Below, piece after piece: positions 8,201-16,513 of a DNA stretch of 64,000 nucleotides. Numbering within the stretch: position 1 is the first letter of the stretch; the number at the start of each line of letters is the position of its first letter. The DNA comes from Hyphomonas sediminis (GTDB taxonomy: Bacteria; Pseudomonadota; Alphaproteobacteria; Caulobacterales; Hyphomonadaceae): NCBI RefSeq assembly GCF_019679475.1, contig NZ_JAIEZP010000001.1, forward strand, positions 310,001-374,000, in the 5' to 3' direction. The translations under genes were made by a program, and so were the position numbers. The notes beneath the pieces are model-generated. The model was not told the DNA's origin, ran no database searches, and was given only the letters and a program-made list of their open reading frames with translations.

Positions 8201-8872
8201 ATGACCCATTCCATCGTTGCGCTTCGCAAATGGCTTGGCGGGCTGATCTGTGCAGGCAGCATTCTGCTTGCGGGCGCCGCCGCCGCACAATCACCCCCAC
8301 CTGAGAATGCCAGCGCTCGCGTTTACGGTGACGGGTGGACCTGTGATGCGGGCTTCCGCGATACGGGGGGGAAATGCGAGGCCATCATCCTCCCTGATAA
8401 CGCTTATTTCTATGGCAGCGCCTATGGCCGGGGCTGGGAATGCCATTATGGCTACCGCGCTCAAGGAAACGCCTGCGAGCCGATACCTGTGCCGGAAAAT
8501 GCGTATCTGGACAGCTCAGGCAGCCGCTGGCAATGTGTGCGCGGATACATCGCCGCGAACAATCAGTGCGCGCCTATCCAGGTGCCTAAAAACGGATATC
8601 TGACGAGTTCAGGCTATGGGACAGGATGGACCTGTGAGCGCGGCTATCGCGCGTCAGGCAATACATGCGCCCCCATCCACGTGCCGGCTAATGCCAATTT
8701 GACCAATAGCGGGTCAGGCACCGGTTGGGCTTGCGACCGGGGATATCGGGCACGGGGCGAAACCTGCGAGAAGGTGGAGCTACCGGAATTTTCCCATCTC
8801 AACTCTTCCGGCGACGGATGGCAGTGCAACCGCCCTTATCGTCAAGTGGACTCAAGTTGCGTCGCCCCCTGA
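8201..8872 (+). CDS. Secreted cysteine-repeat protein (six W-x-C...C units)
   Basis: A 223-residue exported protein. ATG at 8201 follows a GGAAAG site, and the N-terminus is a signal peptide (LGGLICAGSILLAGAAAAQ). The mature part is six imperfect units of about 30 residues. Each has W-x-C, then G-Y-R, a second Cys about ten residues later, a linker P-I-x-V-P-x-N-A-x-L and a Ser/Gly-rich turn. Each unit thus carries one Cys pair, probably a disulfide-bonded mini-domain, giving a rod-like surface or periplasmic protein. No named family is recognised. Divergence among the units argues against recent slippage. Confidence 0.8.
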   Translation: MTHSIVALRKWLGGLICAGSILLAGAAAAQSPPPENASARVYGDGWTCDAGFRDTGGKCEAIILPDNAYFYGSAYGRGWECHYGYRAQGNACEPIPVPENAYLDSSGSRWQCVRGYIAANNQCAPIQVPKNGYLTSSGYGTGWTCERGYRASGNTCAPIHVPANANLTNSGSGTGWACDRGYRARGETCEKVELPEFSHLNSSGDGWQCNRPYRQVDSSCVAP

Positions 8873-8984
8873 CCGGAAAGACGCATTATCCCTTGGAGGG
8901 GTGAACGAACCCTCTTAGAGGTGCCACCTCGTCAGACGGGGGCGGCCAAAGGCTACGCCGCCAAATTCCGGAGGCCCGCCCCAT

Positions 8985-9524
8985 TTGACTGCGCCGCATG
9001 AGCTTCAGGAATTTGTGGTGGTGGACCTTGAGACGACGGGGTTCAGTCCGCGGTCCTGCCAGATTATTGAGGTCGGCGCGTTGCGCGTGGATATGGCGAC
9101 GGGCGCGCGGGAAAGCTTTTCGAGCTTTGTGCGGTGTGAGGCGGCCCTGCCCTATCGCATTACACAGCTGACCGGGATAAGCGATGATATGCTGGACGGG
9201 GCGCCGGAGGGCGCGGAAGTGATGGCGGACCTTGCCTATTTCGTCCGTGGGCTGCCGATTGTGGCGTATAATGCCGGGTTTGACATGAGCTTTCTGCGCG
9301 CGGCGGCGCCGGAGGTGTTTGAGGCGCATGCCTCGGTCTGCGCCCTGCAGGCGGCGCGGCGTTACCTGAACCTGCCGGACTACAAGCTGGCGACTGTGGC
9401 GCGGCATTTCGGCGTGAGCCAGGCCGCCGCCCACCGGGCACTGGACGATTGCCAGACGACGCTGTCGATCTTTGAAGGCATCCGCGCGATCAGCGGGGCG
9501 CGCGGGCAAGGCAGCCCGAGGTAA
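8985..9524 (+). CDS. DnaQ-like 3'-5' exonuclease (DEDDh)
   Basis: A 179-residue stand-alone exonuclease domain. All motifs are present: Exo I DLETTG near residue 14, Exo II YNAGFDMSFL, and Exo III HRALDD, giving the DEDDh metal-binding set. It resembles the proofreading epsilon subunit of DNA polymerase III but lacks a C-terminal alpha-binding extension, so it may be a separate repair or RNA-processing nuclease. The predicted start is TTG at 8985 with GGAGG upstream; no in-frame ATG exists near it. Confidence 0.85.
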   Translation: MTAPHELQEFVVVDLETTGFSPRSCQIIEVGALRVDMATGARESFSSFVRCEAALPYRITQLTGISDDMLDGAPEGAEVMADLAYFVRGLPIVAYNAGFDMSFLRAAAPEVFEAHASVCALQAARRYLNLPDYKLATVARHFGVSQAAAHRALDDCQTTLSIFEGIRAISGARGQGSPR

Positions 9525-9544
9525 TTTTTCTCTGACGGCGATTT

Positions 9545-9572
9545 GGCGGGTTACGCCTTTGGCTAACCCGCC
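9545..9572. repeat. REP-like palindrome (GGCGGGTTA ... TAACCCGCC)
   Basis: A perfect 9-bp inverted repeat with a ten-base centre that contains a further GCC/GGC pairing, followed by CTACGG. The sequence closely resembles an intergenic palindrome that I recall from many unrelated proteobacterial genomes. Only one copy was noticed in this window. It could also act as a transcript 3' hairpin for the exonuclease gene. Confidence 0.5.
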
Positions 9573-9610
9573 CTACGGTATTGCGTGATGATGAGAAGGA
9601 ACGCTGCCCC

Positions 9611-10066
9611 ATGAAACATATTTCCCTGATGGCCCTGCTTGCGGCGCCTCTGCTGGGGGCCTGCGTCAGCATTCATGACGACCGGCCTGCGCCGAAGGAA
9701 TTTCCGCTGCCGCCGCCTGAGAAAGTGGTGCTGGTGCCGGGCAATGCACTTTACAGCGCGGCGGTGGGCCATGGGGACGCCATTTACCTCGCTGGCGTGA
9801 TCGGGCGGAGCGAGACGGGCGATGTGAAGGAGGCCACCCGCCAGGCGATGGACACGGTGAAAGGCAATCTGGAGAAAGCGGGCCGCACGATGGGTGACCT
9901 TCTTAAATGCACCGTATTCATGACCGACATTGAGCAATACGGCCCGATGAATGAGGTGTATACGGAGTATTTTTCTGATACGCCCCCACCGGCGCGGACG
10001 GCGGTGGCCGTGTCTGCGTTGCCGTTTGCGGCGCTGGTGGAGGTGGAGTGTGTTGCGGCAAGGTGA
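9611..10066 (+). CDS. RidA/YjgF-family protein with lipoprotein signal peptide
   Basis: A 151-residue protein beginning MKHISLMALLAAPLLGAC, a clear lipobox with the lipidated Cys at residue 18. ATG at 9611 has AAGGA nine bases upstream. The rest is a RidA/YjgF/UK114 domain: GDAIYLAGVIG, the MGDLLKCTVFMTDI segment and the conserved arginine in PARTAVAVSALP. Cytosolic RidA deaminates reactive enamine/imine intermediates; an exported, membrane-anchored copy must have a different substrate or role. Family assignment is firm and function is open. Confidence 0.85.
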   Translation: MKHISLMALLAAPLLGACVSIHDDRPAPKEFPLPPPEKVVLVPGNALYSAAVGHGDAIYLAGVIGRSETGDVKEATRQAMDTVKGNLEKAGRTMGDLLKCTVFMTDIEQYGPMNEVYTEYFSDTPPPARTAVAVSALPFAALVEVECVAAR

Positions 10067-10121
10067 GCGGCCCTCACCTCTCACGCCCTTTTCTACCGCT
10101 CTCTCTTCTGCCGTCACGCTC

Positions 10122-10139
10122 GATGGCCGCAAGGCCATC
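10122..10139. terminator. Hairpin in convergent intergenic region (first)
   Basis: GATGGCC, a GCAA loop, then GGCCATC: a perfect 7-bp stem with a GNRA-type loop between the convergent RidA-like and SMP-30 genes. No T-run is present. Confidence 0.4.
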
Positions 10140-10201
10140 TGAGCGCCCACCTCCTGACGTCACCCCTGAGATAAACGGCAATGGCAGGAGATGGGCCCCC
10201 T

Positions 10202-10218
10202 GACGGGCTTTGCCCGTC
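10202..10218. terminator. Hairpin in convergent intergenic region (second)
   Basis: GACGGGC, a TTT loop, then GCCCGTC: a perfect 7-bp stem 36 bases beyond the SMP-30 stop. Together with the hairpin at 10122-10139 it probably separates the two convergent transcripts. Confidence 0.45.
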
Positions 10219-10254
10219 GAGGGTGACGAAGGTGGAGCGGATGGGGTTGGCGCT

Positions 10255-11178
10255 TCAGGCGTTGTAATTCAGCTTCAGGCCGGGCTCGGTCCACCGCGTC
10301 TTGATCAGCTGGCCGGTGCCGGAGGCGCAGATATAGGCGTCGCGCATATCTGCCCCGCCGAAGGCGATGTTGGTGACGAAGGGGTCCGGGATTTCGGTGA
10401 AGTTGGACTTGCCGTCCGGCGTGATTGTGGTGATGCCGCCGAAGCCGCCATTCTTGAGGATTGTCGCCACACAGACGTTTCCGGAGGCGGCGACCGCAAG
10501 ACTGTCGAAATAGCAAAGCTCTGTCTGGCCGGTGACGACGCGGCCACGCAGGAAGGGCGGCTTGTGGGGCGTGTATTCGCCCGGGCCGGTGAGCGCGAAG
10601 GACCAGAGGCGCGCGGTCATCGTGTCAGCGAAGTAGAGCGTCTTGCCATCAGGCGAGAGGCCGCAGCCATTGGGCGAGATGTGGTGGTAGTCGACTTCCT
10701 TGATAAAGGAACCGTCCGGCTTCGCATAATAGACGCCGCCATGATCGCGGTTGCGCGCGAAGCCCTTGCCGAGATCTGTGAAATAGAAGCCGCCTTCGGT
10801 ATCGAACACGATATCGTTCGGCCCACGGAGCTTGTTGCCGTCAACTTCATCATAGAGGCGCTCGACCTTGCCTGTGGAGAGGTCAATCCGCTCGATGCGG
10901 CCGCCGGAATAATCGGGCGGACAATTGCCGGGGATCGTGAGGCCGCCGACCTCGTGATATTCGAAGCCGCCATTGTTGCAGCAATAGAGGGCGCCGTCCG
11001 GGCCGATGGCGAGGCCGTTGGGGCCGCCGCCGGGGGTGGCAATCACCTCGCGCTTGCCCCCGCCCCAGAGGCGGGAGATGCAGCCGCGCTGGATTTCGAC
11101 GATGATGACCGAGCCGTCTTGCATGACGACGGGGCCTTCGGGAAAGCCGAGCCCCGAGCCGATGACTTCAAAATCCAT
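10255..11178 (-). CDS. SMP-30/gluconolactonase-family lactonase
   Basis: A 307-residue six-bladed beta-propeller protein. Family marks include the metal-ligand glutamate in GLGFPEGPVV near residue 10, GPNDIVFDTEGGFYFTD and HISPNGCGLSPDGKTLYFADT in the middle, and NIAFGGADMRDAYICAS near the end. These enzymes hydrolyse sugar lactones or similar esters using one divalent metal. ATG at 11178 has GGGAGG upstream. It stands alone on the minus strand with no sugar-catabolism partners, so the natural substrate cannot be told. Confidence 0.88.
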   Translation of the reverse strand: MDFEVIGSGLGFPEGPVVMQDGSVIIVEIQRGCISRLWGGGKREVIATPGGGPNGLAIGPDGALYCCNNGGFEYHEVGGLTIPGNCPPDYSGGRIERIDLSTGKVERLYDEVDGNKLRGPNDIVFDTEGGFYFTDLGKGFARNRDHGGVYYAKPDGSFIKEVDYHHISPNGCGLSPDGKTLYFADTMTARLWSFALTGPGEYTPHKPPFLRGRVVTGQTELCYFDSLAVAASGNVCVATILKNGGFGGITTITPDGKSNFTEIPDPFVTNIAFGGADMRDAYICASGTGQLIKTRWTEPGLKLNYNA

Positions 11179-11279
11179 GATTGTTCCTCCCGATTACCTT
11201 TATCGGGCGGAAGCGTAGCGCTGGCGGCGGGCGAGTCTATCGCTGCCGCCGGGTGAAGTATTATGAGGGAGGAGGCGCC

Positions 11280-11810
11280 TCAGACCGGCGCAGTGACCCG
11301 GTCGAGCTGGCGAATCGTGAAGGCATGATCGTTGGTTTCACCCGCGGCGTGAACGGCAAGTTCCTGCGCGGCCCATTCGCGGGCCTCCAGCACCGGGAAG
11401 AAGGTGTCGCCTTCGACCTCGGCATCGACTTCGGTGAGGTAAATCCGGTCCGCAAAGGGAAGCGCCAGATTGTAGATCTCGGCGCCGCCGATGACGAAAA
11501 CTTCGTCCTTGCCTTCGCGCGCGGCGATGGCGCGGGCCGCGTTCATGGCCGCCGGGAAGCTGGAATAGACGCGGGCAGCCGCAGCATCATAATCCCAATC
11601 GCGGGTGAGAACGATATTCTCGCGGCCGGGCAGCGGGCGTTTGGGGAAACTCTCCCAAGTCTTGCGGCCCATGATGACCGGGGCGCCCATGGTGGTCGAC
11701 TTGAAGAACGCCATGTCATCCTTGAGCCGCCAGGGGAGCGCCCCTCCGGCACCAATGACCCGGTTGCGGGCCTGCGCGACAATCAGGCAGAGTTTTACAT
11801 GAATAGACAT
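11280..11810 (-). CDS. folA: Dihydrofolate reductase
   Basis: A 176-residue enzyme that reduces dihydrofolate with NADPH, regenerating the tetrahydrofolate spent by ThyA. Typical DHFR segments are LIVAQARNRVIGAGGALPWR near the N-terminus, the acidic substrate ligand in LKDDMAFF, the MGRKTWESFPKRPLPGR loop, and FVIGGAEIY. thyA lies about 2.3 kb further on the same strand, with VUT and aquaporin genes in between, so the usual thyA-folA pair is interrupted here. Confidence 0.95.
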   Translation of the reverse strand: MSIHVKLCLIVAQARNRVIGAGGALPWRLKDDMAFFKSTTMGAPVIMGRKTWESFPKRPLPGRENIVLTRDWDYDAAAARVYSSFPAAMNAARAIAAREGKDEVFVIGGAEIYNLALPFADRIYLTEVDAEVEGDTFFPVLEAREWAAQELAVHAAGETNDHAFTIRQLDRVTAPV

Positions 11811-11953
11811 ATCGCTGTTATTATCTTTCGAATCTGTCCGTCAGGCGTTCGTCCCGGTACAAGCGCGCTTCCTCGCTCCTCCCCCATAGTTTAAGCAAGC
11901 ACCCAACGCAGCGGCAACTGTATTAAATTGGATCAGCGGGGGAACGCTCATAT

Positions 11954-12616
11954 ATGTCAGACCTGATCGGAATATTGACCAATGCCCAGCCTCAGCTGAT
12001 CGGTCCGGCGCTGTTCGCGCTGCTGCTCACATTCTGCGCGATCTGGTTCCTGAACGGACGGATCTGGGCGTTTATTTATGTGGCGCTGATTCCCTTTCTC
12101 AACTGGTCGTTCAGCGTGATTCCGCAGGCCGAAATCATCGCGCCGGGGGGCGCCTATCCACCTGGCGTGGCACTGCATCCGATGACGATGGTGACGGGTA
12201 TGGTGTTCGTGATCCGCGATTTCGTGCAGCGCGAGATGGGGCACAAGGTGCTGATCCTGATGGCGATCGCCGTGGCGTGGTCGTTCTTCTATTCCTGGCC
12301 GGTGATTGCGATGGCGAGCGGGATTGCCTTCGCGGTTTCCGAATTTGTGGACTGGCTGGTTTACACCTTCACCAAATACCGGCTGTCGACACGCATTCTG
12401 ATATCGAGCGCGCTGGCCTCGCCGGTGGATACGACCGTGTTCCTCTATGGCGCAGACCTTGCCCAGCAGATGCAGCTGGGCGCGGAGCCGGGCAACATGC
12501 TGCATCCGATAAACTGGATCGTTTTCGTCATCGGCAAGATGGTTGGTGCCGTGATTGTTTCACGGGTCATCCGCTACCGCGAAGACAAGGGCTTGATCTC
12601 GCCACATGAGGCGTAA
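11954..12616 (+). CDS. VUT-family membrane transporter (YhhQ-like)
   Basis: A 220-residue protein with about six hydrophobic segments. It carries the family signatures VIRDFVQREMG, FAVSEFVDWLVYTFT and SSALASPVDTTVF. Members with the YhhQ signature import queuosine precursors (preQ0/preQ1); others may carry different vitamins. No queuosine genes are nearby, so the substrate is an inference from family only. It is divergent from folA and converges on the aquaporin gene. Confidence 0.82.
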   Translation: MSDLIGILTNAQPQLIGPALFALLLTFCAIWFLNGRIWAFIYVALIPFLNWSFSVIPQAEIIAPGGAYPPGVALHPMTMVTGMVFVIRDFVQREMGHKVLILMAIAVAWSFFYSWPVIAMASGIAFAVSEFVDWLVYTFTKYRLSTRILISSALASPVDTTVFLYGADLAQQMQLGAEPGNMLHPINWIVFVIGKMVGAVIVSRVIRYREDKGLISPHEA

Positions 12617-12707
12617 CTAATTTGTTCGTGGCTGTTCTCACACCTCTGGCGTGAGGCCGCTGTGCCTGCGCTTTGCTTGCGGGGATGGCAGATCAAGCGG
12701 TTGGGAT

Positions 12708-12733
12708 GGCCCCGCCCCTTTTGGGGCGAGGCC
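12708..12733. terminator. Bidirectional hairpin between VUT and aquaporin genes
   Basis: A stem built on CGCCCC, a TTTT loop and GGGGCG, extended by four further pairs after one mismatch. It lies between two convergent stop codons and is the likely shared terminator. Confidence 0.5.
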
Positions 12734-12742
12734 TGATGGCGA

Positions 12743-13423
12743 TTATTCGGTTTCGAGCAATTTCTGCTTGAACAGCAGGCCGGCGAGCGCAGCGCCGACC
12801 AGCGGGGCAATCAGGAACAGCCAGAGCTGCGAGATCGCGGCACCGCCGACGATGACGGCAGGGCCGAAGCTGCGGGCCGGATTGACCGACACGCCCGTGA
12901 CCTGAATGCCAACAATATGGATCACCGCCAGCGTGAGGCCGATGGCGAGACCAGCGAGCATGCCGGGCGCAGATTTCTGGGTGGAGCCGAGGATCACAAC
13001 CAGGAAAATGAAGGTGGCGACGACTTCGAAGACGAGCGCAGCAACGAGGCCGTATTCGCCCAGATAGCCAGGGCCCCAGCCATTCTGCCCAAGGCCATTG
13101 GCGGCGAGGTCGTACCCGGCCTTGCCCGAGGCAATGAGGTAAAGCACGGCGGCGCCGAGGACGGCCCCGATGAACTGAGCGATCCAGTATTGGATCATCG
13201 TGCCGGCAGACATGCGCCCGGCAATGAAGGCGCCGAAGCTGACCGCCGGATTGACGTGACAACCCGAGATCGGACCGATGCCATAGGCCATGGCGACAAT
13301 GGCAAGGCCGAACGCGAAGGCGATGCCGAGCTGGCCGACTTCGCCGCCCGCCAGGACCGCCGAGCCGCAGCCCAGCAGGACAAGTGTAAATGTGCCGATA
13401 AGTTCAGCAATCAGGATTTTCAT
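12743..13423 (-). CDS. aqpZ: Aquaporin Z-type water channel
   Basis: A 226-residue inner-membrane channel with six transmembrane helices and two half-helices. NPA motifs are at Asn58-Pro-Ala (CHVNPAVS) and Asn181-Pro-Ala-Arg (SVNPARSFGP). The arginine after the second NPA and the histidine in LAVIHIVG fit a water-selective AqpZ pore rather than a glycerol channel. ATG at 13423 has a strong AGGGAGGG site. It appears to be transcribed alone. Confidence 0.95.
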   Translation of the reverse strand: MKILIAELIGTFTLVLLGCGSAVLAGGEVGQLGIAFAFGLAIVAMAYGIGPISGCHVNPAVSFGAFIAGRMSAGTMIQYWIAQFIGAVLGAAVLYLIASGKAGYDLAANGLGQNGWGPGYLGEYGLVAALVFEVVATFIFLVVILGSTQKSAPGMLAGLAIGLTLAVIHIVGIQVTGVSVNPARSFGPAVIVGGAAISQLWLFLIAPLVGAALAGLLFKQKLLETE

Positions 13424-13572
13424 GGATACCCTCCCTGTAGGTCTGCGCTGCCGTAATGCCGCCCCAGACCTCGCTCAGGATGCAGAGCTTCTCAACCTGC
13501 AGCAAGCGCATTTCTGGGGGTTGCCAGATGCTGCAGTGGCCGCAACAGTCTGGACAACAAGGAGTTCTGCCG

Positions 13573-14076
13573 ATGACCCGACTTGCCACCCTTCTGATGT
13601 CCGGCCTTCTGCTGGCAGCCTGCGGGCATACGTCCGAGCCTGGCCTGGCAGAGGCGGCGCCAGACGATGCCGTTCCCGGCATTGGAACGGGCGCCGATTA
13701 CAAGCCGCGCATGGTGGCCCTGCCCTTCCGGCTGGACGTCACGATTTCGGCCGATGTCAGCCGGGCACTGGAGGCAGCCGGCCGCCCCCTGCAGGTGACG
13801 GCGAGCTATTATGGGAATGCACGCCAGACCGGAGACACGGTGGATTTGGGCACCGAAGAGCGGGATATCAGCCCGCGCGCGCAATCGATCACGCTGGCCG
13901 GTCGCTATGACGCGGCACAGGTGGCGCGGGAAGTGAGCGGCGATGCGCGGGTGCGCGTCAACGCCGCGACCGGCGGCGCGGGCGGGCCGCTGCTGCATTG
14001 CACAGAGTTTGAGGAATCCCTCTCCATCGCGGTCGAAACGGGCGGCTTCCTGCATTGCGAGCTGATCCGGGAGTAG
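13573..14076 (+). CDS. Lipoprotein of unknown function
   Basis: A 167-residue protein starting at ATG 13573 with AGGAG just upstream. MTRLATLLMSGLLLAAC is a clear lipobox with the lipid Cys at residue 17. The mature part has no recognised domain; it is rich in alternating polar and hydrophobic stretches suggestive of beta strands (MVALPFRLDVTISADVSRAL, PLQVTASYYG), and two Cys near the end (LLHCTEF, GFLHCELI) may form a disulfide. It converges on thyA. It could be an envelope-associated beta-sandwich protein, but nothing firmer can be said. Confidence 0.7.
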   Translation: MTRLATLLMSGLLLAACGHTSEPGLAEAAPDDAVPGIGTGADYKPRMVALPFRLDVTISADVSRALEAAGRPLQVTASYYGNARQTGDTVDLGTEERDISPRAQSITLAGRYDAAQVAREVSGDARVRVNAATGGAGGPLLHCTEFEESLSIAVETGGFLHCELIRE

Positions 14077-14108
14077 CCTTCCGGTCGGGCTGGCAGTCCA
14101 GACGGCAC

Positions 14109-14903
14109 CTAGACTGCGACGGGCGCCTTGATGTGCGGATGGGGGGTATAGCCCTCGACCTTGAAATCCTCGTATTCCCAGCTGAACAGGTCGGTCTTTT
14201 CCGGGTTCATCTGCATCACCGGCAGCTCGCGCGGGTCGCGGGTGAGCTGAAGCTCGGCCTGTTCGAGATGGTTGAGATAGAGGTGCGCGTCGCCCAGCGT
14301 GTGCACGAAGTCGCCCGGCTGCAGCCCCGTGGCGCGGGCCATCATCATGGTGAGCAGCGCATAGGAGGCGATGTTGAAGGGCACGCCGAGGAAGACATCT
14401 GCCGAGCGCTGGTAGAGCTGGCAGTTGAGCTTGCCGTCCATGACATTGAACTGGAACAGGCAGTGGCAAGGCGGCAGGGCCATATCGTTCACGTCTGCCG
14501 GGTTCCAGGCTGACACAATGAGACGGCGGGAATTGGGATTGGTGCGGATCTCGTCCAGAACCCATTGGATCTGGTCGATTGTCTTGCCGTCGGGCGCGGC
14601 CCAGCTGCGCCACTGCTTGCCATAGACGGGACCAAGATCGCCGTTCTCGTCAGCCCATTCATCCCAGATGGAGACGCCGTTCTCCTTCAGATAGGCGATA
14701 TTGGTGTCGCCCTTCAGGAACCAGAGCAGCTCAACGATGATCGAGCGCAGGTGTAGCCGTTTGGTGGTGACCAGCGGGAAGCCTTTGGAGAGATCAAACC
14801 GCATCTGCCGGCCAAAGACGCCGATCGTGCCAACACCTGTCCGGTCACCGCGCTGGTGGCCATTTTCGAGAATATCTCTCAGAAGTGCCTGATATTGCAG
14901 CAT
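14109..14903 (-). CDS. thyA: Thymidylate synthase
   Basis: A 264-residue enzyme, the standard ThyA length, converting dUMP to dTMP with methylene-tetrahydrofolate. The nucleophile is Cys146 in [10 protein letters not shown]. Other family marks are GDRTGVGT near residue 19, [31 protein letters not shown] and HLGDAHLY-like [15 protein letters not shown]. It is divergent from the first VWA gene across 180 bases. Confidence 0.97.
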   Translation of the reverse strand: MLQYQALLRDILENGHQRGDRTGVGTIGVFGRQMRFDLSKGFPLVTTKRLHLRSIIVELLWFLKGDTNIAYLKENGVSIWDEWADENGDLGPVYGKQWRSWAAPDGKTIDQIQWVLDEIRTNPNSRRLIVSAWNPADVNDMALPPCHCLFQFNVMDGKLNCQLYQRSADVFLGVPFNIASYALLTMMMARATGLQPGDFVHTLGDAHLYLNHLEQAELQLTRDPRELPVMQMNPEKTDLFSWEYEDFKVEGYTPHPHIKAPVAV

Positions 14904-15083
14904 GACCGGTCAGCCTCTCGATTCGGGTTGGGTCAGGTTACCAGAAGACTAACCCATCCGGCAAATTCGCGATCATGCACTCACCGTCCGGAAACCCAGA
15001 CCTGCGATAAGGGCAGGATGGCCGGGGTGTATAGGGGGCAGTGTGGCCCTGGTTCCGGCCGTTTGGATGGGACAGAGGTTACG

Positions 15084-16469
15084 ATGTTTTGGGGCAAACG
15101 GGACTTTGCGCGCGAGGAATCCGGCAACATTGCCATGATCGCCGCGCTGTCGATCATTCCGATCGTGACGATCGCCGGTTTCGCGATCGACTTCCAGGTG
15201 ACCACGACCCAGAAAGCGCGCGTCCAGCAAGCTGTCGACAGCGCGGTTCTGGCGGCTACCAAATCCATGCAGGACGGCAAGGACCGGGCCTATACGCTTC
15301 AGGAAGCCAATGACTATTTCGCAGGCATCCTGAGCGACAATGGCAGTTCGGGCCTGACCTGCTCGCTCGTGGCCCTGACATATATCGAGGAAACCGAAGA
15401 ACTGGAGGGGCGCGTCGGCTGTTCCCAGACGACAACGCTTTCCCAGATCGCGGGCATCCAGAAACTTTCCTTCAACGTTGCGTCCGCCGCCACATACGGC
15501 ATCGGCAAACTCGAGATCGCCTTCGTGTTCGACGTTTCCGGCTCGATGGGATCGAACAGCCGGATGGAAAACCTCAAGGTTGCCGCCGTTGAAGCCGTCA
15601 ATACGCTGTTGCCTGTAGAAGGCTATCCCGGCGACCCTGAAGACGTGCGCCTTGCCATGGTTTCCTATGACACCATGGTCAATGCTGGCCCCTATTTCAA
15701 AGCCGTGACGAATGTGGACCCGACACGGACATATTCCTATTACGGCAATATCTATGTTCGGACGACCTGCAGGACCTACCGGAACAATGGCAGCTGCCGG
15801 GAATGGAATTACGAATGGCGTGGCCCCTACAGCCGCAGCACCACCATCACGTCCACCTGCGTGTGGGAGCGCGAGGGCAGCGAGCGCTATACCGACGCCG
15901 GACCGGGCAGCAACCGCTGGCTGACACCCATCACCGCAACGTTTGATCCGTATAACGACAGATGGACGACCGATAACGGGACGAATACCTGGTGCAACTA
16001 TGACCAGCCGGTTCCGCTGACCTATAATCGCCGCGACCTGCTCGACTTCATCGACGATATGCGCCCGATGAGCAACACGGCCGGTCACATCGGCACCGCC
16101 TGGGGCTGGTATCTGATCTCGCCGGAATGGAACAATGTATGGCCCAACGGCTCCAAGGCACTTCCCTATGACGAGCCGGACGCAACCAAAGTTCTGATCA
16201 TGATGTCGGACGGTGAATACAACCAGGTGCGCCCCGGCAGCGGCAACCCGAGCTCGCCGACGCAGGCGCGCGCAATCTGTGACCAGATGAAGACCAAGGG
16301 TGTTGTGGTTTACACAGTAGGCTTCAACGCGCCGACCAATGGCCAGGCCGTTCTGGACTATTGCGCCACCAACCCGGCCTTCGCCTATCGCCCCACCAAC
16401 GGCCAGGAGCTGACGGAAGCGTACAAAGCCATCGCCCGCTCGATTTCCGACCTCCGGATCTCGCGCTGA
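15084..16469 (+). CDS. TadG-like pilus-assembly/VWA-domain surface protein, copy 1
   Basis: A 461-residue protein starting at ATG 15084 with AGAGG upstream. An N-terminal Tad-type segment (EESGNIAMIAALSIIPIVTI, residues 11-30) gives one membrane anchor. A pseudopilin-like helix follows, then a VWA domain with MIDAS DVSGSMGS at 150-157 and later NTAGH and SDGEYN. Between the first and later VWA strands lies an insert of about 120 residues rich in Tyr, Trp, Arg and Cys (Cys229, 238, 259, 304). The C-terminus ends AIARSISDLRIS, typical of TadG. It is a paralogue of the next gene. Confidence 0.85.
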   Translation: MFWGKRDFAREESGNIAMIAALSIIPIVTIAGFAIDFQVTTTQKARVQQAVDSAVLAATKSMQDGKDRAYTLQEANDYFAGILSDNGSSGLTCSLVALTYIEETEELEGRVGCSQTTTLSQIAGIQKLSFNVASAATYGIGKLEIAFVFDVSGSMGSNSRMENLKVAAVEAVNTLLPVEGYPGDPEDVRLAMVSYDTMVNAGPYFKAVTNVDPTRTYSYYGNIYVRTTCRTYRNNGSCREWNYEWRGPYSRSTTITSTCVWEREGSERYTDAGPGSNRWLTPITATFDPYNDRWTTDNGTNTWCNYDQPVPLTYNRRDLLDFIDDMRPMSNTAGHIGTAWGWYLISPEWNNVWPNGSKALPYDEPDATKVLIMMSDGEYNQVRPGSGNPSSPTQARAICDQMKTKGVVVYTVGFNAPTNGQAVLDYCATNPAFAYRPTNGQELTEAYKAIARSISDLRISR

Positions 16470-16513
16470 CGGACAGGCCCTCATAAACTCCGCTTACGGA
16501 CCGGACCAGAGAC

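Noticed and set aside
14938-14952. A TTAC-N7-CTAA sequence between thyA and the first VWA gene as a CtrA site
   Set aside because: Only six of eight consensus bases match; not strong enough beside the exact site at 18906.
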